From Chamaecrista fasciculata (Eukaryota; Streptophyta; Magnoliopsida; Fabales; Fabaceae): 64,000 nt of DNA. Under the pieces are notes generated by a model. That model had not been told where the DNA came from. It made no database searches and saw only the letters and a program-made list of their open reading frames with translations. The DNA lies in contig QANZ01032149.1 in assembly GCA_003254925.1 (NCBI GenBank), forward strand, positions 62,001 through 126,000, written 5' to 3'. This document shows, one piece after another, positions 47,513 to 64,000 of this stretch; the first letter of the stretch is position 1; every line of letters starts with the position of its first letter. Both the position numbers and the translations under genes were made by a program.

Positions 47513-48069
47513 CACATTGGTACCCTGTGGTTTGATCCTATTTCACTTTGGTACCCTGTGGTTTGAAACTTGACACTTTGGTACCCTGTGGTATTCTCCA
47601 TTAACACTTTGGTACCCTTGGGAGTTATTTTGTAATTTTAACCATAACAAATTTTTCAAAAATTACATATTGACCCCAAAAATTTTTCAAAAAATTACAA
47701 ATAGGTCCCTGAATACATATTATCTATGGACTAAAATGAAAACTTTAAAATTTTTTTGGGTCAATAATTAACTATGTCCAACTGAGAAGGCTACTTCATG
47801 CTCAATACATAATCAGGCCAGAAAGCCCTTAAGCAAGCAAGGACGCCCAAACGGCACGACGCCGCTAAGGAGATCAAGGCGCGTGAGCGCCTAAATAGCA
47901 ACGCAGCACAGGCAGTGCAAAGCACGTCTCGAATCAATCCAGATCGGGATAATCGCTCAATCACCAGGAATGGAAAAACAAAGCGCCCCGAAACAAACCA
48001 ACGAAAAACGTTGTATTCGTCATCCACTCGAAGGGGACTCCACTGATGGGGACAGAGCTTCACTTCTTT

Positions 48070-48686
48070 TGTTGGGACTAGTGATAATAGGCACAATAAT
48101 TAGGAGGCCCAATTGACAGAAGATGCCCTTGGCCCAGCACGCCATAGGCCCACAAGGTGGGTTGTAAGGGCGAGAATGCCCTTAACCCCGCTAAGGCAGG
48201 GACGCCCATAACCATGGCAGGGACGCCCATAACCATAGAGGGCATGGGCGCCCACGGAGCATAAGGTCACAAGGAATAAGGAGACATTCCCTGAACCAAT
48301 CAAGAACTAATCAAGGATCAACCAAGATCCGCTAGCAATCAAGACAAATCGCTCAGAGATCCTTCTCATGGATTCTGCCTTGGCCATCAAGGCGCCTTAC
48401 GCAAATAAGGAAATAGTGATTCACTTATCCTTAATTGGCAAAACAATATCTTCCTACATGAAATAAGAAAGATTATGATTCACCTCCCATATCACTGAAG
48501 ATATCTCTTCTTACAATCAAGGAAGTTTCCTTAAATGGATTCTCCTCAATGAGCCTATAAATACAAGAGGGTAACTCTATGAAAGGTACGTGACTCACGC
48601 TACTCATGCTATCGCATATTCTCACCCCCTGTGGTTCATTATCTTGCGGTGAACCGGGAAATGACCCTCGGCCAAATCCTAGTTTA
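48070..48686 (+). mobile_element. Probable LTR fragment of a Gypsy-type retroelement
   Basis: The stretch starts TGTTGGGACTAGTGATAATA just after a purine-rich CTGATGGGGACAGAG tract (polypurine-tract-like). It contains a promoter-like GCCTATAAATACAAGAGGG near 48,560, as LTRs do, followed by a CA-rich leader. It is GC-richer than its surroundings, as is the adjoining 47,790-48,060 block that could be internal sequence. No second LTR or target duplication is visible. Frames on either strand have no recognisable protein. Confidence 0.4.
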
Positions 48687-49915
48687 TTATATATATATAT
48701 ATATAAGTTTATTATTTCCGAGAGCTTAAATCATCCAATTTTTTTCTAAAATATATCCATCAGATGGAAATAGAAATAGTTTTATAATTATGCAACATGC
48801 CAACATGTAGATATAAAATTGTCTTTCTTTATCGTGTTTATATAAAGAATAGATTAAACTTCTGTTCCCATTATTGAGTACTTCCACGTGACAATTTCTA
48901 TAATCAACGTTTTTCAAGCAGCGATCAGTAAAATATGAAGTTTAAAAAAATGATAAAAAATATATATATTTTTTCTGTTACAATACTTTTAAATTAAATA
49001 TTTCATTGTTTTTGTCATTTTCTTCTTTTTTTCAACATTTGTTAACCAATATGTAAGAATATTAATTAAAAAGTTTCTTAAAACAAAATTTAAAATTTAA
49101 ACGCGTGTTTGCACTTTGTAAAATTAATTCGTTTTGCTCAAAATATTCGGCAGTTGTATAGGTCTTTTTGAAAAAAAAATATTATATACAATTAACCATT
49201 TAGGTTTGTAACATGTGTTAAATTTACAACAAATTTGGAGGATACAATAAATTTTATATAGGTTATTGATGATTTTTTTTTTCTTTTTTCCTGCATGTAT
49301 TTTTTATTAGAGATAATTTTATTTGAGATTCTGTCAAGCATTAAATATAAGCATATCTCTTAGCGAGAATTCGAATCAGATTAACCGTTTCTATTAAACT
49401 CAACTTCCATTCCCATTGGTAGGTTATTGATGTCCTTTAATTTGCTATAAGTTATATAATAGCTATTAGTTATAATTGTTCTTTTTTACATATTAACTAG
49501 CAAGAAAAAATAATATGATGATAATATTTTTATCAATTTTATACATGAATGATTAATCTACTTTCTGTCAACTTGATATTTTATTTTCTAAAGTGCGCTA
49601 AGAGAACATAGTAAACTCAAAAGTAACAAATCAATATATTATAATATTTTCTATGGGTTGGTCTCATATTATATATAAAAAAACTTGATATCTTATTTTA
49701 AATTTTTAATAAAATAAAAATTTGTGGAAACTTTTTTTTTTTATATATATACATAATCAATCACAATACGAAAAAAATATAATGGCAATTTCTTGTCTAA
49801 TTAATAATAAAAAATAAAAATATTACCATACTTTACAAATTAAAAGTTAGTGGAATTTTCTTTTAAGGAATAATAATTTCACATAATACCAATTACCAAG
49901 TGCCAACGAGGCTGG

Positions 49916-50070
49916 GTAGTGGTGTACACGGGCCGGGCCGGGTTTGACCCTAGCCCGAGGCCCAGCTCGACTTATGGTCGGGGCTATTTTTTTGGCCCGA
50001 GACCCGGTGAACCCGGGATGATGCCGGGTCGGGTAAATAACAATCGGGCCGGGCCGGGGCTATTATAAAA
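49916..50070 (+). mobile_element. GC-rich left end of a hAT-like MITE (truncated)
   Basis: TAGTGGTGTACACGGGCCGG resembles the TAGGGGTGTTCACGGGC ends of the hAT MITEs above. It is followed by CGGGCCGGG/GCCCGAG repeats against an AT-rich background. No right end was found. Confidence 0.5.
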
Positions 50071-50611
50071 AAACTGGGCCTGCTGGAATTTTTTCACTTT
50101 TTTCTTGCTGGGTTGCTGATTTTTTTTTTAAACTGGGCCTGCTATGTTTGCACATAAATTACATAAACTGGGCCTGCTATGTTTGCTGATTTTTTTTTTT
50201 AAATTGAATCCTAAAAACTTATAAATTGCTGCCGCCGGATGCTTGATCAGTTGATCCTAATTTTTTTTTTGAAAAAATTACTTCTAAGTTCTAACTAGAA
50301 ATTAGGCTACTTGTTTGCACATAAAATTCCAACTCCTATTTGGATAAAACTACTTTAACAATAAAACATACTATAAATCCTATCTCACCTTTATGCCAAC
50401 TAACAACCCTTTATGCCAACTTTTTGGGAGATTTTTGACATTTTAACGTACATTTGCCGTTCAATCCTAACAGAAAAAAACTTCAGGGGACCAAATCGCT
50501 AACAGAGCAAACCACGGGGTACCACAATGCAAAAATTTTTCTTTCAGGGTATCAAAGGGGAACCGCCCCTAACCACAGGGTACCAAATTGCAATTTACCC
50601 TTTTTTTTTTG

Positions 50612-50938
50612 GTCAATTGTACTCCTAAAGTATGAGGTCAGTTTCAAATATACTCTCAAAATTCTTTTGAATCAATTATAACCCCATCTTTTCATTTTTG
50701 CATCAATCGTATCCCAATCTTTTCTTTTTGTGTCAATTGTATTCCCAAATTGGGGGTATTTGGGATGCAATTGGGCATCGGCTCAAATGTGAAACATTGT
50801 GGATATAATTGACTAAAAAAAACTGAGCGTATAATTGAAAGTGACCTCATACTTTGGGGTTAAAATTGACCCCAAAAAATCTTTGGGGGTAGAACTAAAA
50901 ATGACCACATACTTTAAAGTACCAATAGTACTTTTGCC
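50612..50938. mobile_element. Small long-TIR element
   Basis: GGTCAATTGTACTCCTAAAGTATGAGGTC-type sequence at the left is inverted at the right (complement GGCAAAAGTACTATTGGTAC then TTTAAAGTATGTGGTCA). TCAATTGTATTCCCAA-type units repeat inside. Confidence 0.55.
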
Positions 50939-51046
50939 ATAAAATTTTCATAAAACATTATAAATTATTCTTGAAAACATTTTCAGCCAACCGAAAAAAT
51001 TTTGATAACATTCCTACAAATCAAAATTCTAAAAATAAAAAATTAA

Positions 51047-51778
51047 GGGTGCGTTTGGTATGCTGTGATCTCATACCCGCCATCTTATATACTATGGTAT
51101 CTTGGATGTCTGGTGTTTGGTAACGCCATGATTTCGTCATACTTCGACATCCAAGATAACACCGTGTCATCAGATGACAACAAAAATAGTGTGATCTGAT
51201 GTCGACACAAAAACTATGTTATCTCATATGACAGAGTTTGCAAGGGAATTTTCAATCAAAGTTCCAATTTTGTCCTTTTTGGTTTATTTGCTTTTTTTTA
51301 ATAAAGCTTACTATATATTTGGTTCCTAAATTCATAACTACTCAACTAATTTGTTAATGAATAATCAAAATATATGACTCATTTATCGAATTATTTCAAT
51401 TGTTAATAATTTAGTCATTGGGTCAAATTTAGGGACCAAAAAGAAATTTAATATAAATATAGGGATAAAAAAGTTTTAATAAGTATAAATTTAGGGATCA
51501 AACAATATAAAATCAATTCAAATTTAATGACTAAATCATATATTTATTTTGAAAATATTAATATATGTTTTTAAGATGTTAATAAGGATAAACATAGAAT
51601 TTTAAAGAATTATTCACAAGAGAGTACCAACCATATGCATCTTATATCTTTGACATTTACTATTGTTGTCATACCAAACATTGATATTATAAATATCAGA
51701 TATCTTATACTATAGTATCACGTACCACGACATCTGTGATACTACGATACCTGATATGACAGCGTACCAAACGCACCC
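51047..51778. mobile_element. TIR element, 732 bp, PIF/Harbinger-like ends
   Basis: The left end GGGTGCGTTTGGTATGCTGT and the complement of the right end GGGTGCGTTTGGTACGCTGT differ at one base in 20, and the inner 'gatatc..gtatcat' blocks are also mirrored. Flanks are TAA (51044-51046) and TAT (51779-51781), close to the TWA duplication of this superfamily. There is no transposase. Confidence 0.78.
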
Positions 51779-51965
51779 TATACTGCATACCATATAACCT
51801 CCCTAAAATTATTTATGCAGAACACTAGTCTCCCCTACTAATTGCGAAGACTATTCAAAGTTAAAACCTGAGTTTGACTGATCTTCATACTAGTCCAAGC
51901 CACCTTTGTTGACATTTCTCAATTCTCATACTACAAAAATTCATACATAACTCAAAAATACTAAG

Positions 51966-52310
51966 AAGCATGGACACTTCATTTTGAGGGCGTGTCGCCG
52001 TGTCAGACACGTGTCAGTGTCCGACACCCGTACGATACCGACACGACACATATTCATAAATTTTAAAATATAAATTAATTTTTTGTAACTTTAACATGAC
52101 ATATAAGAGAAAATAATAATACATATGACATATATTATGAATAAAACTTGTAATTTTTAAATTTTTCATTAAAAATTATGAATATTTAATTATTTATATA
52201 TATAAATATATGGCGTGTCGTGTCGCGTAATTTTGAGAGTTTAGCGTGTCGCTGTGTCCGTGTCCGTATCGTGTCCCGTGTCCGTGTTAGTGTCAGTGTC
52301 CATACTTCCT
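51966..52310. mobile_element. TIR element with GTGTC-rich arms just upstream of GSTU copy 1
   Basis: The left end AGAAGCATGGACACTTC and the complement of the right end GGAAGTATGGACACTGAC are inverted. The arms are packed with GTGTC/GACAC pentamers (and an ACACGTGTC palindrome) around an AT-rich core. It ends about 115 bases before the start codon of the GST gene, so the gene's proximal promoter adjoins or overlaps it. Confidence 0.65.
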
Positions 52311-52389
52311 ACCAAAAATACATTTCCCATTGTCCTCACTCCTCACTCAATAATCTAATATATTCCTCTTCACTAATTAGCTCTAATAA

Positions 52390-53895
<1,506 letters not shown>

Positions 53896-53918
53896 ACATG
53901 TACTGTAAATTTTTATTG

Positions 53919-54361
53919 GGTCAAACTACAAATTTTGTCCTATACCTTTTGCTCAATTCTCAATTTGGTCTCATATCTGTTTTGTTATACTTTTGGTCCC
54001 ATATCTTTGGGTCAGTTCCCAATTTGGTCCCATATCTGTTTTTTTACAGATTTGGTCCCATATATTTTTATTTTTTACAGATTTGATCTCATATGTTTGG
54101 GTCAATTATAGAATTAGTACTATATCTTTGGGTCAGGTCAGAAGTAATCCCATTTCTTTACAAAATGATCAACTAATGGTTAATTAATTTGCAAAGATAT
54201 ATGACCAATTCTACAACTTGAACAAAAGATATAGGACCAAAGATGATATGGGACCAAATTAGGACCTTTTGCAAAAATATGGGACCAAAAGTGCAACAAA
54301 AAAGATACAGGACCAAATTGGAAACTCAGCAAAAGTTATGGTACCAAATTTTCACTTTGAC
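53919..54361. mobile_element. Long-TIR MITE directly downstream of GSTU copy 1
   Basis: The left end GGTCAAACTACAAATTTTGT and the complement of the right end GTCAAAGTGAAAATTTGGTA stay inverted for about 50 bases (CTTTTGCTCAATT.. against CTTTTGCTGAGTT..). Eight flanking bases TTTTTATT occur near both ends. The interior repeats 'ttggtcccatatctttgggtcag'. It begins 24 bases after the stop codon, so it likely supplies the 3' UTR. Confidence 0.75.
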
Positions 54362-54535
54362 TTTTTTTATTTTATTTTAGTGTCCAAACTTTATATACCT
54401 AATGTTTGTTTACTGTCAATTTTATCTTTAAAGTTTCATATTTTGATCGATATAATCATTTGACTAACTTCTTTTAATGAATCAACGATAAATTTCACCA
54501 TGCCTTTCAATTTGAGTATTTTATATTATATATTA

Positions 54536-54939
54536 GGTCAAAGTAAAAATTTAGTCTCATATCTTGTGCTCAATTCCCAAGTTGGTCCCGTATTTTTTTT
54601 GTTGCACTTTTGGTCTCATATCTTTGGACCAGGTGCAGAATTGGTCTCATCTTTTTTTGTTGTAGATTTAGTCTCATATCTTTTATTCAAGTTGCAAAAA
54701 CTTTTGATCTCATATTTTTGCAAAAGGTTCCACCGTTAGTCTCACCCAATCGACCTAAAGATATAGAGCTAATTCAGAACCTAACCCCAAAAGATGAGAC
54801 CAAATTTGCAACAAAAAAAAAATATATGGGACCAATTCTACACTTGACGCAAATATATAGGACCAAAAGAGCAACAAAAAAGATACGGGACTAAATTGGA
54901 AATGAGCCCAAGATATGAAATCAAATTTGCACTCTAGCC
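54536..54939. mobile_element. Long-TIR MITE with perfect 9-bp duplication (Mutator-type)
   Basis: The left end GGTCAAAGTAAAAATTTAGT and the complement of the right end GGCTAGAGTGCAAATTTGAT are inverted. Identical TATATATTA nonamers flank it (54527-54535, 54940-54948). The interior consists of inward-pointing 'ttggtctcatatctttgg' units. This copy fixes the family as Mutator-like by duplication length, although the flank is low-complexity. Confidence 0.8.
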
Positions 54940-55000
54940 TATATATTATTAGTCATATAAAATTTGTCGTTATCATTTGACCAAAGTTAGAGTAAAGAAT

Positions 55001-55816
55001 AAGCAAAAGACCTGTTGGTGCCCCTAGCGTTTGGGGTCAGTTCCAAGTATGCCTCCAACGTTTGTTTTATGTTAGTTATGCCCCCAAAGTTTCATATTGT
55101 TGTCAATTATACCCTAACCTCAAAATTTTTTGGGCCAAAGTCCTATTTTAGTCCCTCAATTTTTCTCAAGGTTTCGTTTTGGTCCCTCAACTCAAAGTTC
55201 TTCATTTACCACCACCACCGTGAGCCATTCATTTCCTTCACTATCTCTTCCCTCTTCTCTATCCCTTAAATATTTTTCTTCTTCTTCACTCATACTATCA
55301 AACCCTTCTTGTTCTTCTTCATATTTTGAATCTAGTTCTACCTCTTCGCTCTCCGCCATGGAAAATCCATCCAAAGCTTCTTCCCACACTGAAGACGACG
55401 AAATCGCATACGACATCTCTCCTATTATGAAAGGCTACAAAGACGGCCGCGTCCAGAGGCTCGCCGGCGATGATTTCGATTCGCCGGGTATCGATTGAAC
55501 CACCGGCGTCGAATCTAATGACGTTGTGATTTCCCAAAACTAGGGTTTTTCTTCCAAAAATTACAAAGCCAGATCTGAAACTCCCTCTGTTTATTTACTT
55601 CCATGGTGGTGGGTGAAGAACTTTGAGCTGAGGGACTAAAACGAAACCTTGAGCAAACTTGAGAGACCAAAATAAGACTTTGTTCTAAAAAAATTGAGGT
55701 TAGGATATAATTGACAACAATGTGAAACGTTGGGGGCATAACTGACACAAAACAAACATTGGGGACATAACTGAAATTGACCTCAAAATTTAGGGGCACC
55801 AACAAGTCTTTTGCCG
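55001..55816 (+). mobile_element. Pack-MULE: long-TIR element carrying a carboxylesterase gene fragment
   Basis: The TIRs are about 210 bp each. The left begins GCAAAAGACCTGTTGGTGCC and the complement of the right begins GCAAAAGACTTGTTGGTGCC, alignable through TTATGCCCCCAA(A/C)GTTTCA and AAGGTTTCGTTTT to AAAGTTCTTCA. Flanks GTAAAGAAT (54992-55000) and GTAAAGAAC (55817-55825) match at 8 of 9 bases. The ~340 bp between the arms are host-gene-like in base composition and encode the start of a carboxylesterase, not a transposase. This is the definition of a Pack-MULE. Confidence 0.85.
55358..55537 (+). pseudogene. Captured 5' end of a plant carboxylesterase (CXE) gene
   Basis: From ATG 55358 the frame includes EDDEIAYDISPIMKGYKDGR and VQRLAGDDFDSPGID, then a TGA at 55496-55498, and resumes in the same frame as TTGVESNDVVIS. 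This matches the N-terminus of plant CXE proteins (pattern: Ile-Ala-x-Asp-x-Ser-Pro, Tyr-Lys-Asp-Gly-Arg, GV-x-SKDVVIS), so a stop interrupts the reading. About 110 bases of CT-rich leader-like sequence precede it. The HGGG and catalytic Ser regions of the esterase are absent. No function is expected beyond possible small-RNA production. Confidence 0.75.
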
Positions 55817-56007
55817 TAAAGAACAAAATCGATCAAAATATAAAACTTTTGAGACAAAATTGACCATAAATAAACATTAAAAATAAATAAAACTGTTTTT
55901 CAAAAAAAGCTTTTACTTTATCTTTATTTGAATTGATGAGTGTGCTGATGCCATTGTTTTGTTCAATTATTCGGGGACTTCAATAAATGGACACGATTTT
56001 ATTCATT

Positions 56008-56185
56008 TTTTTTTCCCAAAGTATCCCCTAGCCCGACAGGTCAAGGACTAATCATCCACGGATCGGTGCTCCATTTAAGGGTTTACCGCTGGTCAATTGG
56101 TTGCTGCACACACAATGCGGGATTCGGACTCCCGATCTTGTTTAAGCGACCTAGTGACCTTGATCACTAGGCCAACCAAACTTGG
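56008..56185 (-). mobile_element. tRNA-derived SINE (Au-like), 11-bp target duplication
   Basis: On the minus strand it shows a box A-like GGCCTAGTGATCAAGG and, after ~35 bases, a box B-like GAGTCCGAATCCCGC. The body is 'ttgtgtgtgcagcaacca', then 'ggatgattagtccttgacctg', and it ends before an A-rich tail. TTTTATTCATT is repeated exactly on both sides (55997-56007, 56186-56196). Length and boxes fit Au-type plant SINEs. Confidence 0.85.
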
Positions 56186-56199
56186 TTTTATTCATTAAA

Positions 56200-57039
56200 T
56201 TAATGGATGAGTGACAAAAATCGAACACGTGTCATACGTTTGATTATATATATTATTTCTGTAGCATCTAATCCTTTGGCATCTTTAATTTGAGAGCCCT
56301 TTTTCATTACATATATAAATGATTGAATCATTATCTTAATTAATAATTATTGGGCTTAAACTTTACAAAGTCAGAAACATATCCTCTCCATTCATTGGAC
56401 GGCTTGAATCAATAATTTCACGTGAACTTTCGGCCGTTTATCTCCTTTTGTTGTCTTCTTCGGTTGAATGGTCACTATGGTACCTATAATTTTCAGTTTA
56501 TTCTAAAATATCTTTTGTTGCTTCATCTTTTGGCCACTTAGACCTAAAAATAATCAGGAAAGAAAGTATTTAAAGTATTTGTAGGGTGCTATAATATTTA
56601 AATTCAAAACCAAACTTTAGTGGATATAAATATCAATCCATATTACTTAATAATTTCTCCAATATTTATCCTAAATTTCATTTTAGTCCTTAATAATTTT
56701 TCTATTACAGTTTATTTTTTAACCAAAGCTCTGTTTTGGTCCTTAATAAATTTTATGATTGGTCCCTAATTACTGAATATAGTAATATATATCTTGTTTC
56801 AACTCTGAAAGCAACATAATTGAAGAAGATACAAATTACTCTTGATAAGTTTTTTCTCTGCCTAGTTCGAACCGTCAGTAATTGAGGTAAATTAAAATAG
56901 TACTCCAAAAGTTGGTTTGATCAAAACATCAATAGGGATTAAAATAGATTTTAGGATAAACATAAGAGGACAACATCAACATGAAAACCAGAGGAATACC
57001 ATTTTTCTTTTTATTAAAGAACACAAATGAAAAGAAGAG
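56200..57039. other. Intergenic DNA upstream of GSTU copy 2
   Basis: AT-rich with no gene. It contains the TIR element 56666-56959 and ends at the MITE 57040-57366. Confidence 0.5.
56666..56959. mobile_element. Small TIR element
   Basis: TTATCCTAAATTTCATTTTA at the left is inverted at the right (complement TTATCCTAAAATCTATTTTA). The inner 'ttttggtccttaataa' unit recurs at 60,650. No duplication was resolved. Confidence 0.55.
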
Positions 57040-57366
57040 AGAAAACATACTATTTGGTCTCTAAAATATATTCGAGTCAACGTTTCAGTCTCTGAATAAT
57101 CATCAAAATATACGACTTAGTCTTTGATTATTGCAATCGCCAATGATCTTATCCGTATACGTCGAATTTAGGACAAAAAAATTACAAATTTAAATACAAA
57201 TTCAAGGATCAAAAAGTACAAAATCAGTTCAAATTTAAATATTAAATCATCATAAAGATCAAATTGTCGACAATACAATATTTGAAAGGTCAAATCGTAT
57301 ATTTTAATTATTCAAAAATTGATTTGTTGACTCAATATAAATTCATAGACCAAATAATACGTTTTC
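57040..57366. mobile_element. Long-TIR MITE immediately upstream of the GSTU copy 2 promoter
   Basis: The left end AGAAAACATACTATTTGGTC and the complement of the right end GAAAACGTATTATTTGGTCT are inverted through 'gagtcaac..ttcagtctctgaataatc'. It is the same family as 43409 and 46733. It ends about 45 bases before the TATA box. Confidence 0.7.
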
Positions 57367-57411
57367 CACCCAAAAAAAAAAACATAGGCTAAAACATGTT
57401 CATCAAATCAG

Positions 57412-57436
57412 TATAAAAGAGGCCTCTATATATAAA
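57412..57436 (+). promoter_or_regulatory. TATA box(es) of GSTU copy 2
   Basis: TATAAAAG at 57412-57419 and TATATATAAAT near 57427-57437 lie about 85-108 bases upstream of the start codon. The first gives a plausible leader of about 75 bases. Confidence 0.6.
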
Positions 57437-57507
57437 TCCCAAACGGTCCACACACACTGATCTTCTTCCTAAGTGATCTGCTTTTTGTTGGTGCTTGTTT
57501 TCAATAA

Positions 57508-63963
<6,456 letters not shown>

Positions 63964-63972
63964 AGAATAGGT

Positions 63973-64000
63973 TAAACTGTAAATTGGTTTCATATATTTT
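63973..64000. mobile_element. Start of another 'ggtcaaactacaaattt' MITE at the window edge
   Basis: GTTAAACTGTAAATTGGTTT right after the GSTU copy 2 stop resembles the left terminus of 53919-54361, which also begins right after the copy 1 stop. Only the first ~30 bases are visible. Confidence 0.45.

Larger units (their letters stand above)
47513..50600. mobile_element. Possible composite TIR region with nested elements
   Basis: GGGTAAATTACACATTGGTA at the left end is mirrored at the right end (complement GGGTAAATTGCAATTTGGTA), each continuing CCCTGTGGTT. The flanking nonamers differ, so these could be two separate insertions instead of one 3-kb element. Between them lie an LTR-like fragment (about 47,790-48,690) and a GC-rich hAT-like end (49,916). 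No transposase frame is visible. Confidence 0.4.

Noticed and set aside
47791..48303. Two minus-strand frames in the GC-rich LTR-like block
   Set aside because: No recognisable domain, repeat-like wording (CHGYGRPC) and retroelement context.

Overview
The window is a stretch of nuclear chromosome from a flowering plant, most likely a eudicot. The genes have many introns with plant-type GT/AG (and two GC/AG) junctions, and the intergenic DNA is AT-rich and packed with plant transposons. I cannot name the species from sequence alone. Seven protein-coding genes are supported by spliced reading frames that I joined by hand, and one more is a weak hypothetical.

Layout of genes: (1) 34-5626 (-), the first ~798 codons of a large FHA-domain AAA-ATPase whose catalytic C-terminus lies off the left edge. 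(2) 9194-10718 (+), translation elongation factor eEF1B beta. (3) 15705-19053 (-), a small protein with a C-terminal SAP domain. (4) 24854-27636 (+), the SnRK1 gamma-type CBS subunit KING1. (5) 29214-30058 (-), an unrecognised hypothetical gene. (6) 33248-38640 and 40120-45728 (both -), a tandem pair of long purple acid phosphatases; the second lacks one internal exon at a single-N assembly join. (7) 52423-53895 and 57520-63963 (both +), two tau-class glutathione S-transferases; a 5.8-kb intron full of transposons splits the second. The genes do not form a pathway. The two pairs are ordinary local duplications.

Layout of mobile DNA: target-site duplications can be read directly for many elements. 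There are two hAT MITEs (6559-7186, 21767-22301), a PIF/Harbinger (Tourist-like) element with TAA duplications (12149-13846) and a relative at 31201-32101, and a 2-kb Mutator-like element beside the SAP-gene promoter (19298-21257). There is also a Pack-MULE carrying a carboxylesterase gene fragment (55001-55816), several 350-450-bp long-TIR MITE families with 9-bp duplications, three Helitron remnants, a tRNA-derived SINE (56008-56185), a solo LTR (41109-41414) and an internally deleted Copia element with both LTRs, primer-binding site and duplications (58253-60168). The two long N gaps sit inside the two Tourist-like elements, next to dinucleotide microsatellites.

I found no evidence of a new multi-gene system. 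The most informative items are the Pack-MULE gene capture, the apparent loss of phosphatase exon 4 at an assembly join, the MITE family abutting both GST stop codons, and a GC-rich ~30-bp minisatellite inside a TIR element.
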